From Candidatus Latescibacterota bacterium (GTDB lineage: Bacteria > JAAXHH01 > JACQVL01), in NCBI GenBank assembly GCA_016209865.1, contig JACQVL010000277.1, forward strand, positions 1 through 14,014: DNA of 14,014 bases. Reading direction: 5' to 3'. Position 1 is the stretch's first letter. The number at the start of each line of letters is the position of its first letter. The position numbers were made by a program, and so were the translations under genes. The notes below the pieces were generated by a model. It ran no database searches and was not told the DNA's origin. It worked only from the letters and a program-made list of their open reading frames with translations. Shown here one piece after another: positions 1 through 6,517 of this stretch.

Positions 1-212
1 GGGTACAACTTATTGAACCCTTCGGCCCAGAGGGTCATCAGGTTGTTCAACGTATCCGACCCGATGCTCGAAAGGTTCCCGCTGATGCCGCCCACCGCCT
101 TGTAGAGCGGGAGCGCCGCGTCCACCTTCACGACCTCCTGCGCGACACCCAGACCGACGATCACTCCGATCAACCCAACGGCAACGATGATAGCGTTCTT
201 CACACGATTCAT
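1..212 (-). CDS. pstS: Phosphate ABC transporter substrate-binding protein PstS-like, N-terminal part (runs off the window)
   Basis: Periplasmic phosphate-binding component of the high-affinity Pst uptake system. Seventy codons are visible before the window edge. Residues 1-24 look like an export signal: basic start (MNRVKN), hydrophobic stretch, small residues before a likely cut near Ala24. Residues 51-66 read GSDTLNNLMTLWAEGF, the hallmark start of mature PstS-type proteins, with the Ser-Asp-Thr of the phosphate-binding loop. The start ATG (210-212) has GAGGAGGT at 221-228 with an 8-nt spacer; an ATG at 218-220 is closed by a stop within four codons. Two arrays of Pho-box repeats lie upstream on the same strand, which fits PhoB control. 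The C-terminal part and any pstCAB genes are outside the window, so a PstS paralogue (PhoX/SphX type) cannot be excluded. Confidence 0.88.
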   Translation of the reverse strand, partial: MNRVKNAIIVAVGLIGVIVGLGVAQEVVKVDAALPLYKAVGGISGNLSSIGSDTLNNLMTLWAEGFNKLY

Positions 213-248
213 CCTGACATACCTCCTCTCAACACGTAACGTTTTTTG

Positions 249-288
249 TGTGACGATTGTGTGACGAATAGATGACGATTGTGTGACA
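249..288 (-). promoter_or_regulatory. Tandem Pho box, promoter-proximal array (four 11-bp-phased heptamers)
   Basis: On the minus strand four heptamers follow each other with 4-bp AT-rich spacers: TGTCACA (288-282), CGTCATC (277-271), CGTCACA (266-260), CGTCACA (255-249). The core GTCA recurs exactly every 11 bp. This is the architecture of the PhoB box (two heptamers like CTGTCAT, 4-bp spacers), here amounting to two adjacent boxes. It lies 37 bp upstream of the pstS-like start in the correct orientation, and phoB is in the same window. CACAAT at 261-256 could be a -10 for the upstream pair, but this is weak. Confidence 0.85.
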
Positions 289-318
289 TCATGCTTCTGG
301 CCCCTGACTCCCGACCCC

Positions 319-347
319 GTGACAGGATGATGACGGTTGTATGACAG
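319..347 (-). promoter_or_regulatory. Pho box, distal array (three near-consensus heptamers)
   Basis: On the minus strand CTGTCAT (347-341), CCGTCAT (336-330) and CTGTCAC (325-319) recur at 11-bp intervals with 4-bp spacers. This matches the enteric Pho-box consensus even better than the proximal array. A weaker fourth unit may lie at 351-357 in the same phase. The array is 36 bp from the proximal one, out of 11-bp phase, with a short CCCCTGA/CTCCCGA sequence in between. It probably also acts on the pstS-like gene. Confidence 0.85.
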
Positions 348-397
348 ATCTGTGAATTCTATGTCTTCGATCCGCCAAAAGATCGTTCCAAAAGCTA

Positions 398-426
398 TTG
401 ACAAACCTGAACCGATCGCGTATGTT
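398..426 (+). promoter_or_regulatory. Sigma70-type promoter for the rightward CHAD/phosphate block
   Basis: TTGACA at 398-403 is a perfect -35 hexamer. A 17-bp spacer leads to TATGTT at 421-426, which matches the -10 consensus at four of six positions. Transcription would begin near 433, leaving a leader of about 55 nt before the preferred CHAD start at 489. The Pho boxes at 249-347 point the other way, so this promoter is not obviously PhoB-activated. Confidence 0.65.
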
Positions 427-488
427 GTCCCGGTCGGTCCCCTGACTGCTCCTCCCTCGTCGACCGGATGTCCGAGAAGGATCATCGT

Positions 489-1466
489 ATGACTCAGCGC
501 GTCTCCAGGGCCATCGTGGCCGCCCCGTCCGTGGCGCCGCCCCGGCGGCCTCCGCTGGTCTCTCCGCTGGACACGATGGATGAAGCCGGGCGCCGGGTGC
601 TGCGGCTCCATCTGGACCGGATGATCCAGTGTGAGCCGGGGACGCGTGAGGGGAAGGACATCGAGGCGGTGCACGACATGCGGGTCGCCACCCGCCGGCT
701 CCGGGTCGCCTGCCGGGTGTTCGGGAAAGCCCTCGGCAAGAACGCGCTGGCCCCGTTCCGGGACGCCCTGCGCCGGGTCGGCGTGGCGCTGGGGGCGGTG
801 CGGGATTTCGACGTGTTCATCGAGTCTGTCGAGACGTTTCGTCGGGAGCACGGAGGACCCGGGCAGGACGGGTTCGACATGCTCCTCGCCCATCTCCGGC
901 AGGAACGGGGGCTCCGGCGGGCGCGGCTGATCCGGCTGTTGAACAGCGCCCGGTACACCGGTCTCACACGCCGGTTCCCCCTCTGGCTCGACGGGGCCGG
1001 AAACGGACTGGGGCCTCGGACGAACGCGGGACAACGCTCCGTCAGGAAAGCCGCGCCCCACCTCCTCGACTGCCGTCTCTCCAGGGTGATCGCCTACCGG
1101 AAACGCCTGGACGAGGAGGCATCCCCTGAAACGCTGCACGCCCTCCGCATCGCCTGCAAACGGCTGCGGTACACAGCGGAGTTTTTCCGGGACTGCTACG
1201 ACGGGCGGCTCGACGGGCTGATCGACCGGATGGTGGAGTTGCAGGATATCTTAGGCCGGTTCAACGACGCGGGCGTGCGGGTGGCCTACCTGACTGGCTA
1301 TGCCGGCCGGTTAGATCGCCGGTCCCCGCGAGCGCGACGGACGGAGCGTGCGGCCCAGCGCCTGATCGAGGCGGAGCGGCAGGCGCAACAGGACAGCCTG
1401 ATGCAGTTCTGGGATATCTGGGAGGAAGTGGGCGTGGGACTGCAGGGATTACATTTCGAGCTGTGA
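489..1466 (+). CDS. CHAD-domain protein (likely polyphosphate-associated)
   Basis: CHAD domains are conserved His-rich, Arg/Lys-rich alpha-helical domains; members of the family bind inorganic polyphosphate and localise to polyphosphate granules. Counted from the preferred start (325 aa), the two diagnostic basic helices are VHDMRVATRRLR at 61-72 and LHALRIACKRLRY at 216-228, followed by LQDILGRFNDA near 251-261. No CYTH phosphatase domain precedes it, so this is a stand-alone CHAD protein with a 25-30 residue Pro/Arg-rich N-terminus. An ATG at 468 is in frame but lacks a ribosome site; the ATG at 489 has GAGAAGGA at 474-481 with a 7-nt spacer. It is the first gene of a block containing kinase-like, DUF47 and PiT genes, which supports a phosphate or polyphosphate role. 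The function here is inferred. Confidence 0.88.
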   Translation: MTQRVSRAIVAAPSVAPPRRPPLVSPLDTMDEAGRRVLRLHLDRMIQCEPGTREGKDIEAVHDMRVATRRLRVACRVFGKALGKNALAPFRDALRRVGVALGAVRDFDVFIESVETFRREHGGPGQDGFDMLLAHLRQERGLRRARLIRLLNSARYTGLTRRFPLWLDGAGNGLGPRTNAGQRSVRKAAPHLLDCRLSRVIAYRKRLDEEASPETLHALRIACKRLRYTAEFFRDCYDGRLDGLIDRMVELQDILGRFNDAGVRVAYLTGYAGRLDRRSPRARRTERAAQRLIEAERQAQQDSLMQFWDIWEEVGVGLQGLHFEL

Positions 1467-1483
1467 AGTGGCCTAACCCCCGG

Positions 1484-1505
1484 CCCCTTCCCTGGAAGGA
1501 AGGGG
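1484..1505. repeat. Imperfect palindromic intergenic repeat (REP-like)
   Basis: CCCCTTCC (1484-1491) pairs perfectly with GGAAGGGG (1498-1505) across a 6-nt loop, inside a C-rich then G-rich stretch (about 1476-1509). There is no T run after it, so it is not a classical intrinsic terminator. It sits in the 71-bp gap between the CHAD gene and the first kinase-like gene. Similar C-rich/G-rich palindromes are common dispersed intergenic repeats in GC-rich environmental genomes. Confidence 0.55.
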
Positions 1506-1537
1506 AGGGTGGCAAAACAAAGCCTCAGGAGGCCCCT

Positions 1538-2269
1538 ATGTCCGGCCTGTACTACGATCATCAACTGACCGGCCGGCTGATCGTCGTCGAGGGGATCGAC
1601 GGGTCTGGGAAGACCACCCAGGCGCTGCTCCTCCAGCAATGGTTGGCGGCGCAAGGGATCACCGTCTTCTTTACGGAGTGGAATTCCTCCCTCCTCGTCA
1701 AGAGCGCCACGAAGCGGGGGAAAAAACAGAATACCCTCACCCCCACGACGTTCAGCCTGCTGCACGCGACGGATTTCGCCGACCGGCTGTGCTATAAGAT
1801 CATCCCGCCGCTGAAGGCCGGGATGACGGTCATCGCCGACCGGTATGCGTTCACCGCCTTCGCCCGCGACACCGCTCGCGGCGCCGATCCCCAATGGGTG
1901 CGGCGGGTTTACAGCTTCGCCCCCAAGCCCGATATCGCGTTCTACTTCAAGGTGCCCATCCAGGTCTCCCTCGAACGTCTCCTCAACGCCCGGATGAAGT
2001 TGAAGTTCTATGAAGCCGGGATGGACATCGGCCTCAGCCGCGATCCGGTGGAGAGCTTCGAGTTGTTCCAGGGGCGAGTGCTCGACGAATACGACCGAAT
2101 GGCGGAGGAATTCGGGTTTCACGTCATCGACGCGAAACTCCCGATCGACGCCCAGCAGCGTCAGGTCCGCGCGATCGTCAACAAAACGCTCGCCAAATAC
2201 CTCAAACAACACCGCACGGTCGTCCCCGACCAGACATTGGGGACGCTGCAGAGGGCTATCGTACGATGA
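1538..2269 (+). CDS. Thymidylate-kinase-like P-loop protein, paralogue 1
   Basis: A 243-aa P-loop kinase of the thymidylate kinase superfamily. Walker A is GIDGSGKT at 19-26. ADRY at 100-103 corresponds to the DR(Y/F) substrate-site motif, and KPDIAFYFKVP at 130-140 matches the PDLxxxLxV strand. Two hallmarks of true dTMP kinases are absent: the EPGGT loop after strand 2 (here FTEWNSS, 45-51) and the AYQG segment after DRY (here TAFARDTARG, 105-114). The acceptor therefore probably differs from dTMP. The reading frame extends upstream to 1463, but ATG 1538 has AGGAGG at 1527-1532 with a 5-nt spacer. The gene ends in an ATGA overlap with its paralogue. PPK2-type polyphosphate kinases share this fold, so a polyphosphate-linked role next to CHAD is conceivable but is inference. 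Confidence 0.8.
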   Translation: MSGLYYDHQLTGRLIVVEGIDGSGKTTQALLLQQWLAAQGITVFFTEWNSSLLVKSATKRGKKQNTLTPTTFSLLHATDFADRLCYKIIPPLKAGMTVIADRYAFTAFARDTARGADPQWVRRVYSFAPKPDIAFYFKVPIQVSLERLLNARMKLKFYEAGMDIGLSRDPVESFELFQGRVLDEYDRMAEEFGFHVIDAKLPIDAQQRQVRAIVNKTLAKYLKQHRTVVPDQTLGTLQRAIVR

Positions 2270-2976
2270 ACGGATCGAACGGGAGATTCTTCGGGCGCGG
2301 CCTCCCCTACGTCAACATCGATGACCTGACCGGCCGGCTGATCGTCATCGAGGGGAGTGACGGCGTCGGACGGACGACGCAGATCGGGCTGCTCAAGACC
2401 TGGCTGGAGGTGCAGGGGTTCGGGGTGGTCGAGACCGGCTGGGCCCGGTCTCCGCTCGTCGGCGAAACGATCGACTTAGCCAAGTCCGGCCATGATATGA
2501 ACGTCCTGACGTTCAACCTGCTGTACGCGACAGATTTTGCCGACCGCTTAGAGCATGAGATCATCCCCGCCCTCCGGTCCGGGTTCATCGTCCTGGCTGA
2601 CCGGTATATCTACACCGTGTTCGCACGGGCCGCAGCCCGTCAGGCGGACCCGCAGTGGATCCGGGACCTGTTCGGGTTCGCCATCCAACCCGACCTCGTC
2701 CTCTACCTCAAGGTGGACGTGGACACCCTCATCCAGCGCGTCCTCCTGTCCGCCAACCTGGACTACTGGGAAGCGGGCCTCGACCAGTACCCGGGCTACG
2801 ACCCGTACGACAGTTTCGTGCACTACCAGGCACGGCTGTTGCGGCAATTCAACACCCTCGCCCGGGAATTTCATTTCCAGGTCATCGACGCCCGGAAGAG
2901 TGTGGAAGAGGTCCAGCTCCGTCTCCGCAAACGGATCGCCAGGTTGCTCAACATCCCGGTCGTCGCGCGGGTATAG
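2266..2976 (+). CDS. Thymidylate-kinase-like protein, paralogue 2 (Walker A Lys replaced by Arg)
   Basis: A 236-aa paralogue of the preceding gene. Shared blocks include TGRLIVIEG (22-30), ATDFADRL (88-95), LADRY (110-114), ADPQW (127-131) and QPDLVLYLKV (141-150). The P-loop reads GSDGVGRT (30-37): the position normally held by the catalytic Walker A Lys is Arg36. As in paralogue 1, the EPGGT loop is missing (VVETGWARS, 54-62) and AYQG is replaced by ARAAARQ (120-126). It may bind nucleotide with low activity, or act as a non-catalytic partner of paralogue 1 in a heterodimer; dTMP kinases are dimers. The start ATG overlaps the upstream stop (ATGA) with GAGGG at 2251-2255, implying coupled translation. 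Substrate and activity are unknown. Confidence 0.8.
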   Translation: MNGSNGRFFGRGLPYVNIDDLTGRLIVIEGSDGVGRTTQIGLLKTWLEVQGFGVVETGWARSPLVGETIDLAKSGHDMNVLTFNLLYATDFADRLEHEIIPALRSGFIVLADRYIYTVFARAAARQADPQWIRDLFGFAIQPDLVLYLKVDVDTLIQRVLLSANLDYWEAGLDQYPGYDPYDSFVHYQARLLRQFNTLAREFHFQVIDARKSVEEVQLRLRKRIARLLNIPVVARV

Positions 2977-2991
2977 ACGAGAAAAACAGTG

Positions 2992-3019
2992 GTCGGTGAT
3001 CGGTAGTCGATGGTCGGTA
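2992..3019. repeat. Degenerate heptamer tandem repeat, copy A
   Basis: Consecutive 7-mers GTCGGTG, ATCGGTA, GTCGATG and GTCGGTA form a degenerate 7-bp repeat in the 66-bp gap before the DUF47 gene. The segment 2999-3019 (21 bp) recurs exactly in inverted orientation at 3684-3704. It resembles the heptanucleotide short tandem repeats found between genes in many environmental bacteria. Confidence 0.8.
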
Positions 3020-3042
3020 AGAAATGAGAAGGAGACAGCCCG

Positions 3043-3663
3043 ATGAAATGGATTCCTCGTGAAACCGCTTTTTTCGCTCTCTTCAATAAACAGGTGGGCG
3101 AAGTGACGGCCGCCGCCCAGCTCTTCCGCGAGGCGATCACGAACTATCAGAGCACCGATGCGTACGGGGAACAGTTCTCCGACCTCGAACACGCCGCCGA
3201 CCTGACGACGCACGAGATCATCGATAAAGTGAACCGGACGTTCATCACCCCCATCGACCGGGAGGACATCTACACCTTAGCCCATGAACTCGACGATGTC
3301 ATCGACATGATCGACGCGTCATTCGGCCTGATGCTGTTGTACGAGATCGCCGAACCCACCCTGGCGGTGCGCAATTTCGCCCAACTCATCTTCAAGGCCG
3401 TCCAGTCGCTCCAGCAGGCGATTCAAGAGTTGGAACAGATGAGTGAATCACGCCGGATCCTCGATCACTGTATCGAGATTCATCGTCTGGAAAACGAGGG
3501 GGATCGGGAATTGATGAACGCACTGAAGGCGTTGCTCCACGAGACGACAGATGCGATGACGTTCGTGAAGATGAAGCAGATCTATGAATATCTTGAGGAA
3601 ACGTTAGATAGGTGTGAAGATGTGGCCAACACGATCGAAGGGATCACGATCAAGCATTCGTGA
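3043..3663 (+). CDS. DUF47 family protein (PhoU-related partner of PiT)
   Basis: A 206-aa all-helical protein of the DUF47/PhoU-like group. Proteins of this type are commonly encoded directly before a PiT permease and are thought to regulate or assist phosphate transport. The metal-binding, PhoU-like pattern is visible as paired acidic helices: FSDLEHAADLTTHEI (45-59), IDREDIYTLAHELDDVIDMI (71-90), HRLENEGDRELMNAL (147-161) and EYLEETLDRCEDVANTIEGI (182-201). The length is usual for the family. The start has GAAGGAGA at 3028-3035 with a 7-nt spacer. The pit gene begins 56 bp downstream; both flanking gaps hold inverted copies of the same heptamer repeat. It is not the canonical PhoU of a pst operon, which would be longer in context with pstB. 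Confidence 0.9.
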   Translation: MKWIPRETAFFALFNKQVGEVTAAAQLFREAITNYQSTDAYGEQFSDLEHAADLTTHEIIDKVNRTFITPIDREDIYTLAHELDDVIDMIDASFGLMLLYEIAEPTLAVRNFAQLIFKAVQSLQQAIQELEQMSESRRILDHCIEIHRLENEGDRELMNALKALLHETTDAMTFVKMKQIYEYLEETLDRCEDVANTIEGITIKHS

Positions 3664-3676
3664 GGGAATTCTCCTT

Positions 3677-3704
3677 TACCGACTACCGACCATCGACTAC
3701 CGAT
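3677..3704. repeat. Degenerate heptamer tandem repeat, copy B (inverted relative to copy A)
   Basis: Four 7-mers, TACCGAC, TACCGAC, CATCGAC and TACCGAT, occupy 3677-3704. The last 21 bp are the exact reverse complement of 2999-3019. In a transcript the two copies could pair and enclose the DUF47 coding region in a loop of about 660 nt. Confidence 0.8.
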
Positions 3705-3708
3705 TGAC

Positions 3709-3722
3709 GGGAGGCTGATCTG
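3709..3722 (+). promoter_or_regulatory. Ribosome binding site with CTG start codon of pit
   Basis: GGGAGG (3709-3714), a 5-nt spacer, then CTG (3720-3722). This is the only arrangement that preserves the conserved PiT N-terminus. An ATG-to-CTG sequence change or error is the alternative explanation. Confidence 0.6.
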
Positions 3723-4718
3723 TTTGTCTACATCCTCATCATTATCTTTGCTGCGCTGATTTTTGATTTCATCAACGGGTTTCACGATGCCGCCAATTCT
3801 ATCGCCACCGTGGTGTCCACGCAGGTACTCCGTCCGGGACAAGCCGTTATCTGGGCGGCGTTCTTCAATTTTGTGGCCGCGTTCGGGTTCGAGGTCAAAG
3901 TCGCCGCCACGATCGGGAAGGGGTACGTCACTCCGGAGGGCGTGACCGCCACCGTCATCTTCGCCGGGATCATCGGGGCGATCGTCTGGGACCTCATCAC
4001 CTGGTACTATGGACTCCCGACCAGCTCGTCACATGCGCTCATCGGCGGGTTTGCCGGGGCGGCGGTCGTGCACAACGGCGGGTTGTCCGTCCTCATCCCC
4101 AGTGGGCTGTACAAAATCCTCCTCTTCATCGTCCTCTCGCCGCTCGTCGGGATGGGGCTGGCCCACCTGTTCATGGTGGCGGTAATGTGGCTCTTCCGGT
4201 CGGTCAGCCCGGCCAGAGGGGACCGGATCTTCCGGCGGCTGCAGTTGGTCTCCGCCGCACTCTACAGCCTCGGCCACGGGACGAACGATGCCCAGAAGAC
4301 AATGGGGATGATCGCCGTCCTGCTCTTTACGTCCGGGTATCTCGGCCCGAAATTCTACGTGCCGTTCTGGGTCATCCTCATCTGTCACGCTGCGATCGCG
4401 GCCGGGACACTGTCGGGCGGATGGCGGATCGTCCAGACGATGGGGATGCGGATCACGAAGCTCAAACCGCCTGGCGGGTTTTGCGCCGAGACAGCGGCGG
4501 CGATCTCGCTCCTGGGGACGGCGCTCGGCGGGATTCCGGTCAGCACCACCCATACGATCACCGGCGCGATCGTCGGCGTCGGGGCCACCCGCCGGCTCTC
4601 CGCCGTCCGGTGGGGAATCGCCGGCCGGATCGTCTGGGCGTGGATCATGACGATCCCGGCGTCCGCACTTGTCGCCGGAGTGGCTTACCTGATCTTTTCC
4701 TTCGTCATGCCCGTCTGA
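3720..4718 (+). CDS. pit: PiT-family inorganic phosphate permease (probable CTG start)
   Basis: Low-affinity, cation-coupled phosphate transporter of the inner membrane. From CTG 3720 it has 332 aa, the normal size for compact bacterial PiT proteins, with about ten hydrophobic segments. Signature motifs are the N-terminal GFHDAANSIAT (20-30), GLPTSSSHALIGG (98-110), the second-half repeat GHGTNDAQK (185-193) and PVSTTHTITGAI (273-284). No ATG, GTG or TTG lies in frame between the stop at 3705 and GTG 3810; starting at GTG would remove the first membrane helix and the first signature motif. GGGAGG at 3709-3714 sits 5 nt before CTG 3720, so CTG is the best-supported start. The 3' end overlaps the convergent phoR gene by 34 bp. 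DUF47 immediately upstream is its usual partner. Confidence 0.9.
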   Translation: MFVYILIIIFAALIFDFINGFHDAANSIATVVSTQVLRPGQAVIWAAFFNFVAAFGFEVKVAATIGKGYVTPEGVTATVIFAGIIGAIVWDLITWYYGLPTSSSHALIGGFAGAAVVHNGGLSVLIPSGLYKILLFIVLSPLVGMGLAHLFMVAVMWLFRSVSPARGDRIFRRLQLVSAALYSLGHGTNDAQKTMGMIAVLLFTSGYLGPKFYVPFWVILICHAAIAAGTLSGGWRIVQTMGMRITKLKPPGGFCAETAAAISLLGTALGGIPVSTTHTITGAIVGVGATRRLSAVRWGIAGRIVWAWIMTIPASALVAGVAYLIFSFVMPV

Positions 4719-6490
4719 TGAATTTCCTGTACCGCCGCGAGCGCCAGATGGAAGGTTGACCCGCGCCCCATCTCACTCTCCGCCCAGACTCGCCCGCCGT
4801 GGACTTCCACGATGTGCTTCACGATCGACAGGCCAAGCCCGGTCCCCCCAAGCTCCCGTGACCGCGCCCGGTCGACCCGGTAGAATCGTTCAAAAATCCG
4901 GGGTAACGCCTCCGCCGGGATGCCAATCCCGGTGTCGGTCACTTCGACATGCACATCGGTCGGCTGCGCGTAAACCCGGACCGTGATCCGTCCCCCGTCC
5001 GGGGTATACTTGATCGCGTTGTCGAGCAGGTTAAAAAATACCTGCTCCATGAGCGCTTCGTCTGCCAGCGCCGGGGAGAGGGAGTCAGGAGTCTCGACCT
5101 GGACACTCAGGCGTTTTCGCGACATTCGATCGTCCAAGGATTCGACGACCCGCCGGGCGAGAGCTCCGAGGTCGCACGGGAGGAGGTTGACCTCCGTCCG
5201 CCCGGATTCCAGTCGCGACAGTTGAAGGAGGTCCTCGACCAGCGCCTGCAGCCGGTTCGCATGTTTCTGGATGGCTTCGAGAAACCGCCGGGCCGCCGTC
5301 GCGTCGTCTAACGCCCCGTCCAGGAGGGTCTCCGCATACCCTTTGATCGAGGTCAGCGGGGTGCGCAGTTCGTGGGACACGTTGGCGACGAAATCGCGCC
5401 GAACGCGCTCGAGCCGCCGCAGGTCGGTGATGTCGTGGAAGACCGCGACGAGGCCGTGGGACCGGTCGCTGATCCGGATGGGCGCGAGGTGTACCTCCAA
5501 GGTCCGGCCGCCCCCAGGCAAGACGATCTCCTGGACGCTGACCCCCGACCCGCTGAGCGCCGTGTCGACTGCTTCCTGAAGACTCACATTCCGGACGACT
5601 TCAATCGGTCTTTTGCCGAGGCATCCGTCATCGAAACCGAGGATCCGGTCGAACGCCGGGTTGGTCAGGATGATCCGCCCTCGGGTGTCCGTGACCATCA
5701 CCCCTTCGGTCATGCCGGCGAGAACCGCTTCGAGCTGGGCGTTCTCTTCTGTCATCTGAGTGATGCGGGCCTTCGACTGGGCGGCCAGCTCGTTCAGCGT
5801 CCCGGCCAGGTCGTGGAGTTCGTCACGGAACGGAGCGGTCGCTTTGACCGAGAAATCTCCCGTCGCCATGCGCCTGGCCACGCTGATCATCCGCTCGATG
5901 GGGGTTGAGACGAGCCGCGACGTCGCGTAACTCAGCACGACCGCCAGCACCAGACCGAACACCGAGGCGAACACGATGATCCGCCGGATCCGGGCCTGTG
6001 CCCGGTCGAAGTCCGTCAGGGGCAGCGCCAGACGCACCACGCCCGCAGTCCGGCCCTGCAGGGCGAACGGGACCGCGGCATACGCCATGTCAGCCCCGAC
6101 CGTGTGGCTGTGCCGAATACTCTCGCCGACAGAAGAACGGAGCGCCTGAACGACCTCAGGCCGGGTGGCGTGGTTTTCGACGCGGGGGAGTTCGGTGAGC
6201 GGCACCTCAGAGTCGCCCAGCACCGTCCCGTCGAGCGCGATGATGGTCACCCGGGCTCCCGCCTGCTCGCCCAGCCGGTCGGCGACCAGGTCGATCGCCT
6301 GGCGGGAAAAGGACACCGGGGGGTAGGATTCGATGGACGCGCGGACGAGCCGGGCGTCTGTCAGCAGCCCTTTGCGCGTCCGGTCGTTCAGGTCGTCCCG
6401 GAGGGAGCGGTTGAGGTACACATCGACCGAGACGACAACGGCGGCGATGAGGGCGGTGTAGCTCAGCATCAGCTTGATGTGAAGTTTCAT
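4685..6490 (-). CDS. phoR: Phosphate-regulon-type sensor histidine kinase PhoR
   Basis: A 601-aa inner-membrane sensor kinase that would phosphorylate the adjacent PhoB. Domains in order: TM1 about 8-25; periplasmic sensor region about 30-168; TM2 about 169-190; HAMP about 191-243; PAS about 250-355 (MTEGVMVTDTRGRIILTNPA); HisKA with SHELRTPLT at 372-380, phospho-acceptor His373; HATPase_c with N-box NLLDNAIKYTPDGG (487-500), G1 DTGIGIP (519-525), F-box FERFYRVD (533-540) and G2 GGTGLGLSIV (548-557). All catalytic boxes are intact. The long periplasmic sensor region and HAMP follow the Gram-positive/Nitrospira-like PhoR layout rather than E. coli PhoR. The start has GGGAGGAG at 6497-6504 with a 6-nt spacer and lies 27 bp after phoB. 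The PhoR assignment rests on family layout, the phoB neighbour and the phosphate genes around it. Confidence 0.88.
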   Translation of the reverse strand: MKLHIKLMLSYTALIAAVVVSVDVYLNRSLRDDLNDRTRKGLLTDARLVRASIESYPPVSFSRQAIDLVADRLGEQAGARVTIIALDGTVLGDSEVPLTELPRVENHATRPEVVQALRSSVGESIRHSHTVGADMAYAAVPFALQGRTAGVVRLALPLTDFDRAQARIRRIIVFASVFGLVLAVVLSYATSRLVSTPIERMISVARRMATGDFSVKATAPFRDELHDLAGTLNELAAQSKARITQMTEENAQLEAVLAGMTEGVMVTDTRGRIILTNPAFDRILGFDDGCLGKRPIEVVRNVSLQEAVDTALSGSGVSVQEIVLPGGGRTLEVHLAPIRISDRSHGLVAVFHDITDLRRLERVRRDFVANVSHELRTPLTSIKGYAETLLDGALDDATAARRFLEAIQKHANRLQALVEDLLQLSRLESGRTEVNLLPCDLGALARRVVESLDDRMSRKRLSVQVETPDSLSPALADEALMEQVFFNLLDNAIKYTPDGGRITVRVYAQPTDVHVEVTDTGIGIPAEALPRIFERFYRVDRARSRELGGTGLGLSIVKHIVEVHGGRVWAESEMGRGSTFHLALAAVQEIHQTGMTKEKIR

Positions 6491-6517
6491 CCTCCACTCC
6501 TCCCATCATCTCCTCAT

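Noticed and set aside
249-347. Phased 11-bp direct repeats as plasmid iterons or a CRISPR-like array
   Set aside because: The heptamers match the Pho-box consensus, lie just upstream of a pstS-like gene in the right direction, and phoB is nearby. There is no replication gene and no spacer structure.
494-967. A 157-codon minus-strand frame over the CHAD gene
   Set aside because: The composition is Arg/Ser-rich and low in complexity, there is no ribosome site, and the opposite strand encodes clear CHAD motifs.
1484-1505. Intrinsic terminator after the CHAD gene
   Set aside because: The stem is GC-rich but no T run follows on either strand, and the next gene continues in the same direction after a strong ribosome site.
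1538-2269. Calling the first kinase-like gene tmk
   Set aside because: The EPGGT and AYQG motifs of true dTMP kinases are missing, and the gene is in a phosphate block with a degenerate paralogue.
3810-4718. GTG 3810 as the start of pit
   Set aside because: It would delete the first membrane helix and the GFHDAANSIAT signature, which are in frame immediately upstream after a good ribosome site.
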